This document shows, in pieces, positions 24,878 through 34,360 of a stretch of 43,996 nt of DNA. The notes beneath the pieces were generated by a model. The model was not told the DNA's origin, ran no database searches, and worked only from the letters and a program-made list of their open reading frames with translations. The first letter of the stretch is position 1; every line of letters starts with the position of its first letter. The translations under genes were made by a program, and so were the position numbers. Source of the DNA: CBDUBH01 sp965365345 (GTDB lineage: Bacteria > Bacteroidota > Ignavibacteria > Ignavibacteriales > SURF-24); the NCBI GenBank assembly GCA_965365345.1, contig CBDUBH010000018.1, forward strand, positions 1 through 43,996, in the 5' to 3' direction.

Positions 24878-26134
24878 TTATGCAGATTTTCTTTCTTCTT
24901 CAATATAAATCGGTTTTGCGCCTTCCAAAACGGAATCGCGTGTAATTATACATTTTTCAACATTTTCCATTGAAGGAAGTTCGTACATAATATCAAGCAT
25001 GAAATCTTCAATTATAGATCTTAACGCACGCGCGCCGGTTTTTCTTTCCAATGCTTTTTGCACTATCGCGTCAATTGCGAAAGGATCAAATTCAAGTTCA
25101 ATTCCTTCCATCATAAACAATTTTTTATATTGCTTTAAGATCGCATTCTTAGGTTCGATTAAAATACTTTTCATAGCTTCACTTGAAAGTGATTGCAATG
25201 GAGAAAGTACCGGCAATCTTCCTATTAATTCAGGAATTATTCCGAATCTTAAAAGATCTTCCGGCTGAACCAAACTTAAAAAATCATCTTTGTTCATATT
25301 GTGACTGCCTGAAATTTCAGAACCGAATCCCATTTTGCTTTTATTTATTCTGGTAGCAATTATGTTTTCAATTCCTTCAAAAGCACCGCCGACAATGAAC
25401 AAAATATTTTTTGTGTTGATGTTTATCAGACTTTGTTCGGGATGTTTTCTTCCGCCGCGCGGTGGAACTCCGGCAACGGTTCCTTCCAAAATTTTTAGTA
25501 ACGCCTGCTGAACGCCTTCACCCGAAACATCTCTTGTAATTGAAGCACTTTCGCTTTTGCGTGCAATTTTATCAATTTCATCTATATAAACAATTCCTTT
25601 TTGCGCGCGTTCAAGATTGTAATCCGCCGCTTGAAGCAATCTTACCAAAACAGTTTCAACGTCATCACCAACGTAACCGGCTTCTGTTAAAGTGGTTGCA
25701 TCGGCAATTGCAAAAGGAACATCAAGAATTTTTGCGAGAGTTTGCGCCAGTAAAGTTTTTCCAACGCCGGTTGGTCCAATTAAAAGAATATTACTTTTTT
25801 CGATTTCGATATCATCCAATTCAAAAAAAGTTGAGCGGTTTTGAACTCTTTTATAATGATTATAAACCGCAACTGACAAAACTTTTTTTGCTCTATCCTG
25901 ATCAATTACATGCTCATCCAAACTCCTTTTGATCATATCGGGAGTTAAATTGTATTCAACTTTTGAGCGTGTATTGTAGGCAGCAAGATTGTTTTTAAGA
26001 ATGTCAACACTGGTGGTTATACAAAGATCGCAGATGTAAACATCAGGACCCGCAACCATGCTTGAAACTTCGTTACCATCCCTTCCGCAAAATGAACAAC
26101 TTACAGATTTGTTGTTCGTTCTTTTTGTTGTCAT
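24878..26134 (-). CDS. clpX: ATP-dependent Clp protease ATP-binding subunit ClpX
   Basis: A hexameric AAA+ unfoldase that feeds proteins to ClpP. The zinc-binding domain has Cys13/Cys16 and Cys35/Cys38 (SCSFCGR, ICDLC). Walker A GPTGVGKT is at 120-127, pore loop GYVG at 153-156, Walker B IVYIDEIDK at 181-189, the substrate-engaging RKH loop at 229-231, and the ClpP-contact loop KMGFGSE at 267-273 (variant of IGF). Sensor segment RFGIIPELIGRLPV and GARALRSIIE complete the set. The 418-residue length is normal. It overlaps the end of the upstream TPR gene by ATGA, so it is translated as the second gene of that operon. clpP and tig are not adjacent. Confidence 0.97.
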   Translation of the reverse strand: MTTKRTNNKSVSCSFCGRDGNEVSSMVAGPDVYICDLCITTSVDILKNNLAAYNTRSKVEYNLTPDMIKRSLDEHVIDQDRAKKVLSVAVYNHYKRVQNRSTFFELDDIEIEKSNILLIGPTGVGKTLLAQTLAKILDVPFAIADATTLTEAGYVGDDVETVLVRLLQAADYNLERAQKGIVYIDEIDKIARKSESASITRDVSGEGVQQALLKILEGTVAGVPPRGGRKHPEQSLININTKNILFIVGGAFEGIENIIATRINKSKMGFGSEISGSHNMNKDDFLSLVQPEDLLRFGIIPELIGRLPVLSPLQSLSSEAMKSILIEPKNAILKQYKKLFMMEGIELEFDPFAIDAIVQKALERKTGARALRSIIEDFMLDIMYELPSMENVEKCIITRDSVLEGAKPIYIEEERKSA

Positions 26135-27984
26135 AATTTATCACTCATTTTATTTTTCAGAACATTAATGTTTTCACGTGCGGCATCAAGATATAACGAG
26201 TTTGGGAAAATTGCAAGTAATTTTTCATAGTACTTTATTGCTTCATTATTATCTTTTAAGCCGTAATTATAAATATCACCCAAAAGAAAATATGCTTTAT
26301 CTTTATGGATATTTGATTTTTCTTCTGTGATGATTTGACTTAACAATTCCGATGCCTTTAAAAGTTCATTTTCGGCAACATACATTTCGGCAATTCGTAA
26401 TTCGGCTAAATCCCTTAACGTAAGCAGATTTTCATTTTTTGCCGTTTCCGAATAAATTCCGGCAGCTTCGGCAAATTTTTTCTGTTCAGTTAAAAACTCG
26501 GCTTTTGCAAATTTATCTAAACTCACTGAATCTTTTTTATTCGTATTAATAATTAAGGAAAGTTCAATCGCATCATTAGCAATATTATCAGTAAAAGCAT
26601 CTATTATACTATTTAACATTTTTGACGAAAAATCAAAATTTCCTTTATAAAACTCAATTTTTGCCAGGCTGAAATTTGCTGCATTTTTTTCCGCCGGAGT
26701 TGAGCGCGAAATTTCAATTACTTTTTTATAAAAATTTTCCGCTTCATTCAAATTCCCTTTTTGCATTTCAATTTCGGCAAGTTTTAAATTTGCCTGAACT
26801 ACAAAAGTCCCGACAGGAGAAATTTCAATCAAATTTTCAAAAGTATTTTTTGCCGCATCAAGATCATTTAATCTTTCAAATTGAATTGTTCCTATTCTGA
26901 AATATGCTTCATCGGTTACGGCTGATTTTTTATAAAGTTTTATAACTTCTTCATAAGATGAAATTACTTCGTTAAATTCTTTTGCGGGATTTATCTTATA
27001 AAATGGCTTCCAGATTTCATCCGAATTGAAATTTCTGTTATTTAAAACTGCTTCATTTGTGCGCGCAAATCCTAATTTTGAATTTACTGCAAAAGGCGAA
27101 TTCGGATATTTTTCGATTATGAATTTATATGCATTGGATGCGGCTTCAAATGCTCTATTATTATATGCGCGAAGTGCGAAGTTGTAAATTTCCGAGCCGT
27201 TATTTCCGCGGAATTCATCAAGTTTTGAATGCATTTCAAAAGCTTTTTCAAAATTTTGATTTTCGATATAAAGCCAAGCCATCAAATCGTAATAATTTTC
27301 GTTTTTGTTCTTTTTGAATTTTTCTTCGATTTGATTTACGGCTTTTTCAAAAATTCCGTCACGGTTTATAAAATTTGTCATTCTTGATTTTACAACCGCA
27401 ACTTGATTAGGCTGTTCATCCAAAATTGAAAGATATTCTTTTATCGCTTCATCATAGCGCATCAAAATTGAATTAAGATAAGCAATATCAATTATGAAAC
27501 TTTGTTTGTTATCGGAATTTTCTTTTCCTTTTTTATAGATTTCGATAGCTTTTTCATAAGCACGGTTTTCGGCAGCGTAAGTTCCGATCACTCTGTAATT
27601 TACGCTTGAATTTGGATTTACTTTTAGCGCATTATCCCAAACTTCGTACGCTTTATTTTCATCGCCTTTTTGGTAATAAGTGCTTCCTAAAATTCCGGCT
27701 AGATTTACATCTTCTTTATTTATCTGATATCTTTTTTCGGCAATGGAAATTGCTTTATCAAATTCTTTTGACCTTACGTAAACTCTGTGAAGCGCTTCAA
27801 AAAATTGAAAATTATTCGGCTCGGTTTGATAAATTTCTTCAAAAATTGCTTTTGCTTTTTCAAGATTTCCGGTTTGCTCGTAACTTTGCGCCAGGCGAAA
27901 TCTGTTAAAAAGCTCGTTTGATTGCCCGAAAACCGGAATGGAAAGTAAAAATGCGGCAAAAAGTAAAAATAATTTGAATTTCAT
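26131..27984 (-). CDS. Secreted tetratricopeptide-repeat (TPR) protein
   Basis: A 617-residue protein with a signal peptide (MKFKLFLLFAAFLLSIPVFG) followed by TPR-type helix pairs along the whole length. Examples are AQSYEQTGNLEKAKAIFEEI, GSTYYQKGDENKAYEVWDNA, FRIGTIQFERLNDLDAAKNT and FLLGDIYNYGLKDNNEAIKY. It should be a periplasmic or outer-membrane-facing scaffold; no catalytic part is seen. It may be one of the cell-envelope TPR proteins, with the C-terminal region resembling YbgF/BamD-type repeats. The coupling to clpX (4-nt overlap) is odd for a secreted protein and a cytosolic unfoldase, and probably reflects only shared transcription. Confidence 0.88.
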   Translation of the reverse strand: MKFKLFLLFAAFLLSIPVFGQSNELFNRFRLAQSYEQTGNLEKAKAIFEEIYQTEPNNFQFFEALHRVYVRSKEFDKAISIAEKRYQINKEDVNLAGILGSTYYQKGDENKAYEVWDNALKVNPNSSVNYRVIGTYAAENRAYEKAIEIYKKGKENSDNKQSFIIDIAYLNSILMRYDEAIKEYLSILDEQPNQVAVVKSRMTNFINRDGIFEKAVNQIEEKFKKNKNENYYDLMAWLYIENQNFEKAFEMHSKLDEFRGNNGSEIYNFALRAYNNRAFEAASNAYKFIIEKYPNSPFAVNSKLGFARTNEAVLNNRNFNSDEIWKPFYKINPAKEFNEVISSYEEVIKLYKKSAVTDEAYFRIGTIQFERLNDLDAAKNTFENLIEISPVGTFVVQANLKLAEIEMQKGNLNEAENFYKKVIEISRSTPAEKNAANFSLAKIEFYKGNFDFSSKMLNSIIDAFTDNIANDAIELSLIINTNKKDSVSLDKFAKAEFLTEQKKFAEAAGIYSETAKNENLLTLRDLAELRIAEMYVAENELLKASELLSQIITEEKSNIHKDKAYFLLGDIYNYGLKDNNEAIKYYEKLLAIFPNSLYLDAARENINVLKNKMSDKL

Positions 27985-28388
27985 TTAGATAAAATATTTG
28001 TTTATTTGCTTTAAACAATCAAAATAAAGTAAAGTTCAGATTTATAATTTAAATAATTTTGAAGGAAAATAAATCAGGCGATTTAGAGATGAGCGAAATT
28101 TTTGGATATTTTAAAAGATATCAAATAAACCTCACTTTGTTTTTCATAACTTCGGCAACAATCTTTGAATCTTTTTATCTTTCAATAGTTTTAATCTTTA
28201 ATGCCGTCTGATTCCGGACAAGCCAGAATGACGGCTTAATCTTTTTATCTTTTCAATCTTTTATTCTTTCATTCTGAATTCTTACATTCTCAAATTCTTA
28301 ATCAAATTTTCCATCTCAAATTTTTGTATATTTAAATTGAATTAATGAAAAAGTTTCGCTTACCAAAAAATTTAAATTCCTAGAGTTT
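27985..28388. other. Intergenic region between divergent TPR and dnaG genes, with one palindromic repeat
   Basis: A 404-base gap. It contains one copy of the intergenic palindrome: GCCGTC (28203-28208) pairs with GACGGC (28230-28235), enclosing GATTCCGG..CC.GAAT; it is followed by TTAATCTTTTTATCTTTT. The remainder is AT-rich with many CTTTTTATCTTTC-like words and no coding frame. Promoters for both divergent genes must lie here, but none can be pinned down. Confidence 0.6.
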
Positions 28389-30254
28389 ATGATAATTCCC
28401 GAAAATAAAATAGAAGAAATTCGCACCGCGGCAAATATTGTTGATATAATTTCAGATTATGTTCAGTTGAAAAAACGCGGCAAAAATTTTATAGGAAATT
28501 GTCCGTTCCATTCCGAAAAAACGCCTTCTTTTACCGTAAGTCCGGAAAAGCAAATTTATCACTGTTTCGGCTGCCACGCCGGTGGAAATGTTTTTAAATT
28601 TTTAATGGATTATGAAAGTATTTCTTTTGTTGAAGCAGTTCAGGATGTTGCAAAAAAAACGGGAATTACTCTTGATATCGAAGAAAATTTTCGTCCCGAA
28701 CAGCAAAGTGAACAGGAAATTCTTTACGATATTAATACTGTTGCCGCAAAATATTTTTCCGAAAATTTGCTTAACAGTCTGCAAGGCGAATACGCGCGCG
28801 AATATTTCAAAAGCAGAAAAATCAAAACTCAAACTCAGCGGATTTTCGGATTAGGTTACGCTTTGCAGAATTGGGATGGATTTCTAAATCACGCAAAAGC
28901 GAATAATGTTGATCTTGATAAAGCAAAATCTTTAGGATTGATTGATGCAAAAGATGGCGGCGGATATTACGATAAATTCCGCAGCAGAATTATGTTTCCT
29001 ATCTTTTCACCGAACGGCAGAGTAATTGCTTTCGGCGGAAGAATTTTGGATAAAGCTGAAAATACGGCAAAATATTTGAACTCGCCCGAATCCGCAATTT
29101 ATTCAAAAAGAAAATCGCTTTACGGTCTGTTTCACTCAAAAGATGAAATTAGAAAACACGATAAAGCAATTTTAGTTGAAGGTTATATTGATCTTATTTC
29201 ACTTTATCAAAACGGAGTTAAAAATGTAGTTGCATCGCTCGGAACCGCATTAACGGAAGAGCAGGCGCAGCTTCTTTCGCGTTATACAAAAAATATCGTG
29301 GTTTTTTATGATGCTGATCCCGCGGGAATTAAAGCTTCGATAAGAAGTATTGAAATTTTAGTTAAGCAGAATTTTGACGTTAAAATTGCGGAAATGCCCG
29401 AAGGCGAAGATCCCGATACTTTTATAAATAAATTCGGGAAAGATGATTTTAACGAACTTGTAAATAAATCGCTAAATTTTCTGGAGTATCAAACTGCTCA
29501 ACTTGAAAAGCAAGGAATGTTTAACGATCCTTCAAAACAGACCGAAGCTGTTCGACAATTAATTCAATCGGCATCTTTTGTAAGTGATGAATTAAAAAGA
29601 ACAATATTCTTAAAGAATATTGCAAAAAAATTCAATTTACGCGAAAGACTTTTAGAAACTGAAATTGAAAAAATTTTAGGCAGCGAAAAGGAAAAAGAAA
29701 AACGGCAGGAAGCAGTTGCGGTAAAAATCCGTGAAGCAGAAAAAAAAGAAAAATCCGGCGAGCAAAAAGTAAAAATTCACAAAAGCGAAATTGAAATTGT
29801 GAAACTTCTTTTTCAGGGAAATAAATCTGTAATTAAATATATTTTTGAACATATTACACCGGAACAACTTTATCTTCCGAATTTCAGACTTGCCGCTGAA
29901 GTTGTTTACGAGCAATTTTTTAACGGCGAAAATATTTCACCGGCTTCTCTTATTGAAAAAATTGAGAATAAGGAACTTCAGGATTTTCTCTGGAAATTGA
30001 CAATTGAAAAATACGGAATAAGTAAAAGGTGGGATGCAATAAATCCCGGTGATCCTTCCGAAAAAATAATTTTAAAAGAAACGCGTGATGTAATTAGAAG
30101 TTTCAAAATTTCAAAAATTGAAGAGGAAATTTCCGAAGCGCTTGAGCAAATTACACAGGCAAAAGATGAAAACGAACTTCTTTCATTAATGAAATTAAAA
30201 CACGAACTTGTTCAGGAAAGAAGCGCAATTTTAAAAGAGGAAACCGAAGATTAA
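28389..30254 (+). CDS. dnaG: DNA primase DnaG
   Basis: The enzyme makes RNA primers for DNA replication. The N-terminal CHC2 zinc ribbon is at 38-62 (Cys38, His41, Cys59, Cys62: NCPFHSEKTPSF, YHCFGCHAGGN). The catalytic core includes GRVIAFGGRIL and a TOPRIM domain (about 258-345) with VEGYIDLISL and the acidic FYDADPAGIKAS. The C-terminal part (about 430-621) is highly charged and then helical, the place of the DnaB-interacting domain. The 621-residue length is typical. The next gene (amylase-like) follows after 93 nt. rpoD and rpsU, common neighbours of dnaG elsewhere, are not in the window. Confidence 0.97.
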   Translation: MIIPENKIEEIRTAANIVDIISDYVQLKKRGKNFIGNCPFHSEKTPSFTVSPEKQIYHCFGCHAGGNVFKFLMDYESISFVEAVQDVAKKTGITLDIEENFRPEQQSEQEILYDINTVAAKYFSENLLNSLQGEYAREYFKSRKIKTQTQRIFGLGYALQNWDGFLNHAKANNVDLDKAKSLGLIDAKDGGGYYDKFRSRIMFPIFSPNGRVIAFGGRILDKAENTAKYLNSPESAIYSKRKSLYGLFHSKDEIRKHDKAILVEGYIDLISLYQNGVKNVVASLGTALTEEQAQLLSRYTKNIVVFYDADPAGIKASIRSIEILVKQNFDVKIAEMPEGEDPDTFINKFGKDDFNELVNKSLNFLEYQTAQLEKQGMFNDPSKQTEAVRQLIQSASFVSDELKRTIFLKNIAKKFNLRERLLETEIEKILGSEKEKEKRQEAVAVKIREAEKKEKSGEQKVKIHKSEIEIVKLLFQGNKSVIKYIFEHITPEQLYLPNFRLAAEVVYEQFFNGENISPASLIEKIENKELQDFLWKLTIEKYGISKRWDAINPGDPSEKIILKETRDVIRSFKISKIEEEISEALEQITQAKDENELLSLMKLKHELVQERSAILKEETED

Positions 30255-30347
30255 CTTATATAAATTTTTCAATTGAATTTAAATGTCTGTTATTATTAAT
30301 TTTATTATTCTTAATTTTCAATATGAATTAATTTTAATTGTGGAAAA

Positions 30348-31826
30348 ATGCTGTTGAATAATCCTAAACTTTACGAAATAAATACCCGCGTTTGGATTCG
30401 AAAATTTGATGAAGGAACCCAAAAAGCAAATCTTAAAAACATTCCGGTTGAAGCCTGGAGCGATTTAAAAGAAAAAGGAATTGATGTTGTTTGGCTTATG
30501 GGAGTTTGGAAGTCGTGCAGCGAAAGTGTTCCTGATTATTGTTTTAAGGATTATCTTGTAAAAGGTTATCAGAAAGCTTTAAGAGATTATTGCGAAGAAG
30601 ATGTTATCGGCTCGCCTTTTGCAATTGATGAATATGTTGTAAATCCCGCTTTGGGAAATTTCAGGGATTTGAAAAAAGTCCGTGAAGATCTAAATTCAAA
30701 AGGAATGAAATTATTTCTGGATTTTATACCCAATCATTTTAGCGCAAACACAAAATTATTAAAAAAGCATCCCGAAATTTTTCTGCCTGCGAATAAAGAT
30801 CTTTACGCAAACGATAAATACACATATTTCAAATTAGATGGTGCTGAAAAATATTTTTGCCACGGAAGGGATCCTTTTTTTCCGCCTTGGGAAGATACCG
30901 TTCAGGTAAATTATTTCAGTAAAGATGCTTTTGATTTTATGGTTAACACTTTGCTTAACATTGCCGAGTATTGTGATGGAGTTCGCTGCGATATGGCAAT
31001 GCTTGCGCTTGATAATGTTTTTTATAATACATGGAGCGGAATTTTAAATAGACTGGGATTTCAAAAGCCGCAGGAAAATTTTTGGCACGCCGCAATTTCA
31101 AAAGTGAAAGAAAAATTTCCGGATTTTACTTTTATCGCGGAAGTTTATTGGGATCTGGAATGGGATCTTCAGCAGCTCGGATTTGATTATACTTACGATA
31201 AAAAATTAATTGACCGTTTGGCTTGGGGCGATGTTACTGAAATTAAACTTCATTTATTAGCCGAAGAAGATTATCAGAAACGCTCAGTGAGATTTATTGA
31301 AAATCATGATGAAGAGCGCGCAATTATGCTTTTAGGAAAACCGAGATCGCTCGCAGCAGCAGTAATTATAAGCACAATTCAGGGAATGCATTTTTATTAC
31401 GACGGGCAATTTGAAGGAAGAAGAACAAAACTTCCGGTTCAGCTTGGACGCCAACCTTTGGAAAATAATGATAAGCCTGTTTATGATTTTTACATGAAAC
31501 TTTTACAGATCACCAAAGATGAAATTTTTAAAACCGGTTTGTGGAAAATGCTTGATGTATTGCCTTCATGGGAAACTAATTTAACTTATAAAAACATACT
31601 TGCCTGGAACTGGAAACTCGGCAATGAAAATCGCTTGGTTGTAGTAAATTATTCAAGCGTAAGTTCGCAATGCAGAATAAAAATTGATACGATAGGATTT
31701 GACGAAACTTTTAAACTTACCGATCTGCTTCATGATACTGTTTATCAGCGTTCAACCGAAGATACTTATCACGAAGGACTTTTTGTTGATCTGAAACCTT
31801 TTCAAAGCCACATTTTTGCCTATTAA
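30348..31826 (+). CDS. Alpha-amylase family (GH13) glycoside hydrolase
   Basis: A (beta/alpha)8-barrel enzyme of GH13 acting on alpha-glucosidic bonds. The conserved regions are visible: I, FLDFIPNH (123-130); II, GVRCDMAML (211-219) with nucleophile Asp215; III, FIAEVYW (262-268) with acid/base Glu265; IV, FIENHDEERA (316-325) with transition-state Asp321. There is no signal peptide, so it is likely cytosolic and acts on maltodextrins or a stored glucan. The C-terminal domain is a beta-sandwich of the amylase type. At 492 residues it is short, without extra carbohydrate-binding modules. Whether it hydrolyses or transfers cannot be decided from sequence. It ends at a strong terminator. Confidence 0.92.
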   Translation: MLLNNPKLYEINTRVWIRKFDEGTQKANLKNIPVEAWSDLKEKGIDVVWLMGVWKSCSESVPDYCFKDYLVKGYQKALRDYCEEDVIGSPFAIDEYVVNPALGNFRDLKKVREDLNSKGMKLFLDFIPNHFSANTKLLKKHPEIFLPANKDLYANDKYTYFKLDGAEKYFCHGRDPFFPPWEDTVQVNYFSKDAFDFMVNTLLNIAEYCDGVRCDMAMLALDNVFYNTWSGILNRLGFQKPQENFWHAAISKVKEKFPDFTFIAEVYWDLEWDLQQLGFDYTYDKKLIDRLAWGDVTEIKLHLLAEEDYQKRSVRFIENHDEERAIMLLGKPRSLAAAVIISTIQGMHFYYDGQFEGRRTKLPVQLGRQPLENNDKPVYDFYMKLLQITKDEIFKTGLWKMLDVLPSWETNLTYKNILAWNWKLGNENRLVVVNYSSVSSQCRIKIDTIGFDETFKLTDLLHDTVYQRSTEDTYHEGLFVDLKPFQSHIFAY

Positions 31827-31855
31827 ATTTATATTTGAAAAGTTAAATTTGCACA

Positions 31856-31900
31856 CAGAAAATTATTTGAAAAGAAGCGAATAATTTTCTGCTGTTTTTT
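31856..31900 (+). terminator. Intrinsic terminator after the GH13 gene
   Basis: CAGAAAATTATT (31856-31867) pairs perfectly with AATAATTTTCTG (31880-31891), loop of 12 nt, followed by CTGTTTTTT (T-run 31895-31900). It begins 30 nt after the stop codon. Confidence 0.85.
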
Positions 31901-32102
31901 AAATTTACAGAATGAAGAGAAAAAGACGGAGCTTAATAAATTCTTTCAATCATTTTGATCAAATTATAAAAACAAATTCAAATTGAACTTTAAAACTCAA
32001 AAAAATCTTTAAATGAAAGTTCTATATTCTTTATAATTAAATTCAAATTCGTTATCTTAGCAAAAATTATTCCACAAAGTAATAAAAAGTTAAAATATAT
32101 AT

Positions 32103-32678
32103 ATGTTTTTAGATACATTGATCTCGTTAGATAAAATTCTGATCCGTAAGGAAGTTATGGATACATGTTTTGCCTGCGATCTTTCAAAATGCAAAGGCGC
32201 TTGCTGCACTGTAGAAAGTGAATACGGCGCGCCGCTTGCAGAAAAGGAAATTGAAATAATAGAAAATATTTTACCTGAGGTTATTGAGACTTTACCAAAA
32301 TCACACAGGGAAATAATTGAAACAGAAGGTTTTTGGGAAGAAAAAGACGGCGAAATTTTTACAAAAAGCGTGAATAACAAAGCTTGCGTTTTTGTTTATT
32401 ACGAAGGCGATATTGCAAAATGTGCAATTGAAAAAGCTTATTACGAAGGAAAAATAAAATATATCAAACCGATCTCGTGTCATCTGTTTCCGATAAGAGT
32501 TTCAAAATTCGGCGGTGATGTTTTACGATACGAAAAATTTTCTGAATGCGAACCCGCGCTTGAAAACGGAAAAAAACTAAATATTACTGTAGCGGAATTT
32601 TGCAAAAATTCCATTATCCGTGCTTACGGTGAAAAGTGGTACAGCAAACTTAAAGATTATATGGAGAGTGAAAAGTAA
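32103..32678 (+). CDS. DUF3109 family cysteine-rich protein
   Basis: A 191-residue cytosolic protein recognised as DUF3109, a Bacteroidota family. The N-terminal cysteine cluster Cys22-xx-Cys25-x4-Cys30-x3-Cys34-Cys35 (TCFACDLSKCKGACC), plus later cysteines in KACVF, AKCAI, ISCHLFPIRV, SECEPA and EFCKNS, resembles the YkgJ-type metal or iron-sulfur binding pattern. The start at 32103 is supported because MFLDTLISLDKILI aligns in style with the usual family beginning just before the first Cys. Function is unknown. Its TAA overlaps the ATG of rpoN by one base (TAATG), so the two genes are translationally coupled. Confidence 0.88.
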   Translation: MFLDTLISLDKILIRKEVMDTCFACDLSKCKGACCTVESEYGAPLAEKEIEIIENILPEVIETLPKSHREIIETEGFWEEKDGEIFTKSVNNKACVFVYYEGDIAKCAIEKAYYEGKIKYIKPISCHLFPIRVSKFGGDVLRYEKFSECEPALENGKKLNITVAEFCKNSIIRAYGEKWYSKLKDYMESEK

Positions 32679-34180
32679 TGTTGTCATTAAATCAAAGATT
32701 GGCTCAACTTCAAAAACTTTCGCCGCAGCAAATTCAATATCAAAAATTGCTTCAGCTAAATACAATGGCTTTGGAGCAAAGAATAAAAACCGAACTTGAA
32801 CTTAATCCTATTTTGGAAGAAACTCTTGATGAAGAAATGAGTTTGGATCTTGATCGCGAAGAAGTAAAATCAGGCGAAGATGAAACTCCGGATTATGGCG
32901 AAGATGAAAATTCAACCGAATTAGAAGATCTTGATCTTAATACAGATAATGAATTTGAGATCGAAGATTTTATGAACGATACCGAATTTGATAACGAAAA
33001 TTATATAAATCGCAGCGGAAATGATGACGATGAAAAAACTCATCCAATAGCGCCTGCTTACGAAACTTTATCTGAGCATCTTTTAAATCAGCTTTCAATG
33101 CTTGATCTTTCGGATGATCTTTACAGACTAGGCGAAGAATTAACCGGAAGTTTAAATGAAGACGGATATCTAAATCGTGATCTGAACAGCATTCTCGAAG
33201 AACTCGAAATGTTTGAACATATTACAATTTCGTATGAAGATGCGGAAAATCTTTTAAAACAAATTCAAACTTTTGATCCTGTTGGCGTTGCTTCGCGAAA
33301 TTTGCAGGAATGTTTACTTGTTCAACTTCAAAATTCAAGTTTTGATCCGTATTATTCATATTTGGCAGAGCAATTATTAAAAGATCATTTTGATGATTTT
33401 TCAAATAAACGCTACGATGCCATTCAAAAAAATATGAACTTTTCTCTGGAAACTTTAAAGTGCGTTTTAAATATAATTCAAAGATTAAATCCAAAACCCG
33501 GCGAAGGTAATATTGAAAATGCTCAGGCAAATCAAATTACGCCTGATTTTATTATAGAAAAAATAGATGATAATTTTATTATTTCACTTAATGACAGGCA
33601 CGTTCCTTCAGTAACAATAAGTACAACTTATCTTGAAATGTTAAACTCAAACAAACGGAAAAGAAACATTTCAAATCGAGAAAAAGAAACTCACAAATTC
33701 TTACGCGAAAAATTTGAATCAGCAAAATGGTTCATTGCATCAATTCAGCAGCGCCGCGATACTTTGATGAAAATAATGCGTGCAATTTTGGAAAAGCAAT
33801 ACAGATTTTTTGAACAAGGTCCGCGCGCATTAAAACCGATGATCTACAAAGATATTGCCGATGAAATTCAAATGGATATTTCCACAATTTCGCGCGTGGT
33901 AAACGGAAAATATGTTCAAAGTCCGGTTGGAATTCACGAATTGAAATATTTCTTCAGTGAAGGTTTGGCAACTGATGACGGAACCGAAATTTCCAACAAA
34001 CATATTAAAGAATTGATAAAAGAAATTTGCGATGGCGAACCGAAAGATGCGCCGTACAGCGATGATAAAATTGCGGAGATCTTAAACGAAAAAGGAATTC
34101 ACATTGCGCGCAGAACAGTTGCAAAATACCGCGAACAGTTAAAAATTCCTGTTGCAAGATTGCGCAAAGAATTGCAGTAA
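32678..34180 (+). CDS. rpoN: RNA polymerase sigma-54 factor
   Basis: Sigma-54 directs RNA polymerase to -24/-12 (GG/GC) promoters and needs an AAA+ enhancer-binding activator. Region I (1-40) is Gln/Leu-rich: LNQRLAQLQKLSPQQIQYQK and a LELNPILEE end. Region II (about 42-110) is strongly acidic. The core-binding domain spans about 120-300, and the DNA-binding part has a helix-turn-helix (IADEIQMDISTISRVVNGKY) and the RpoN box ARRTVAKYRE (477-486). The 500-residue length is standard. No sigma-54 activator is adjacent. A near-consensus sigma-54 promoter is found at 42398-42414 before the pilin-like genes, a likely target. Confidence 0.97.
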   Translation: MLSLNQRLAQLQKLSPQQIQYQKLLQLNTMALEQRIKTELELNPILEETLDEEMSLDLDREEVKSGEDETPDYGEDENSTELEDLDLNTDNEFEIEDFMNDTEFDNENYINRSGNDDDEKTHPIAPAYETLSEHLLNQLSMLDLSDDLYRLGEELTGSLNEDGYLNRDLNSILEELEMFEHITISYEDAENLLKQIQTFDPVGVASRNLQECLLVQLQNSSFDPYYSYLAEQLLKDHFDDFSNKRYDAIQKNMNFSLETLKCVLNIIQRLNPKPGEGNIENAQANQITPDFIIEKIDDNFIISLNDRHVPSVTISTTYLEMLNSNKRKRNISNREKETHKFLREKFESAKWFIASIQQRRDTLMKIMRAILEKQYRFFEQGPRALKPMIYKDIADEIQMDISTISRVVNGKYVQSPVGIHELKYFFSEGLATDDGTEISNKHIKELIKEICDGEPKDAPYSDDKIAEILNEKGIHIARRTVAKYREQLKIPVARLRKELQ

Positions 34181-34226
34181 AATTTCATTTGAAAAGATAA
34201 AAATAAAGTTTGAGCGGAGAAAAATC

Positions 34227-34268
34227 GAAATTCATTTTTCAAAATTAGAAATTCATTTTTCAAATTCA
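34227..34268 (+). repeat. Short tandem duplication, 2 x 21 bp
   Basis: GAAATTCATTTTTCAAAATTA (34227-34247) is followed directly by a copy differing at two positions (34248-34268). It sits in the 180-base gap between rpoN and the PPIase gene. Otherwise the gap shows nothing recognisable. Confidence 0.75.
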
Positions 34269-34360
34269 GGCAATTTAATCCAACAATTAAATTAACATTT
34301 AGGCAACAAATTTATGGTAACGTTGTTTAAGTTCATTATAAATTTTAACGGTCAGCATTT

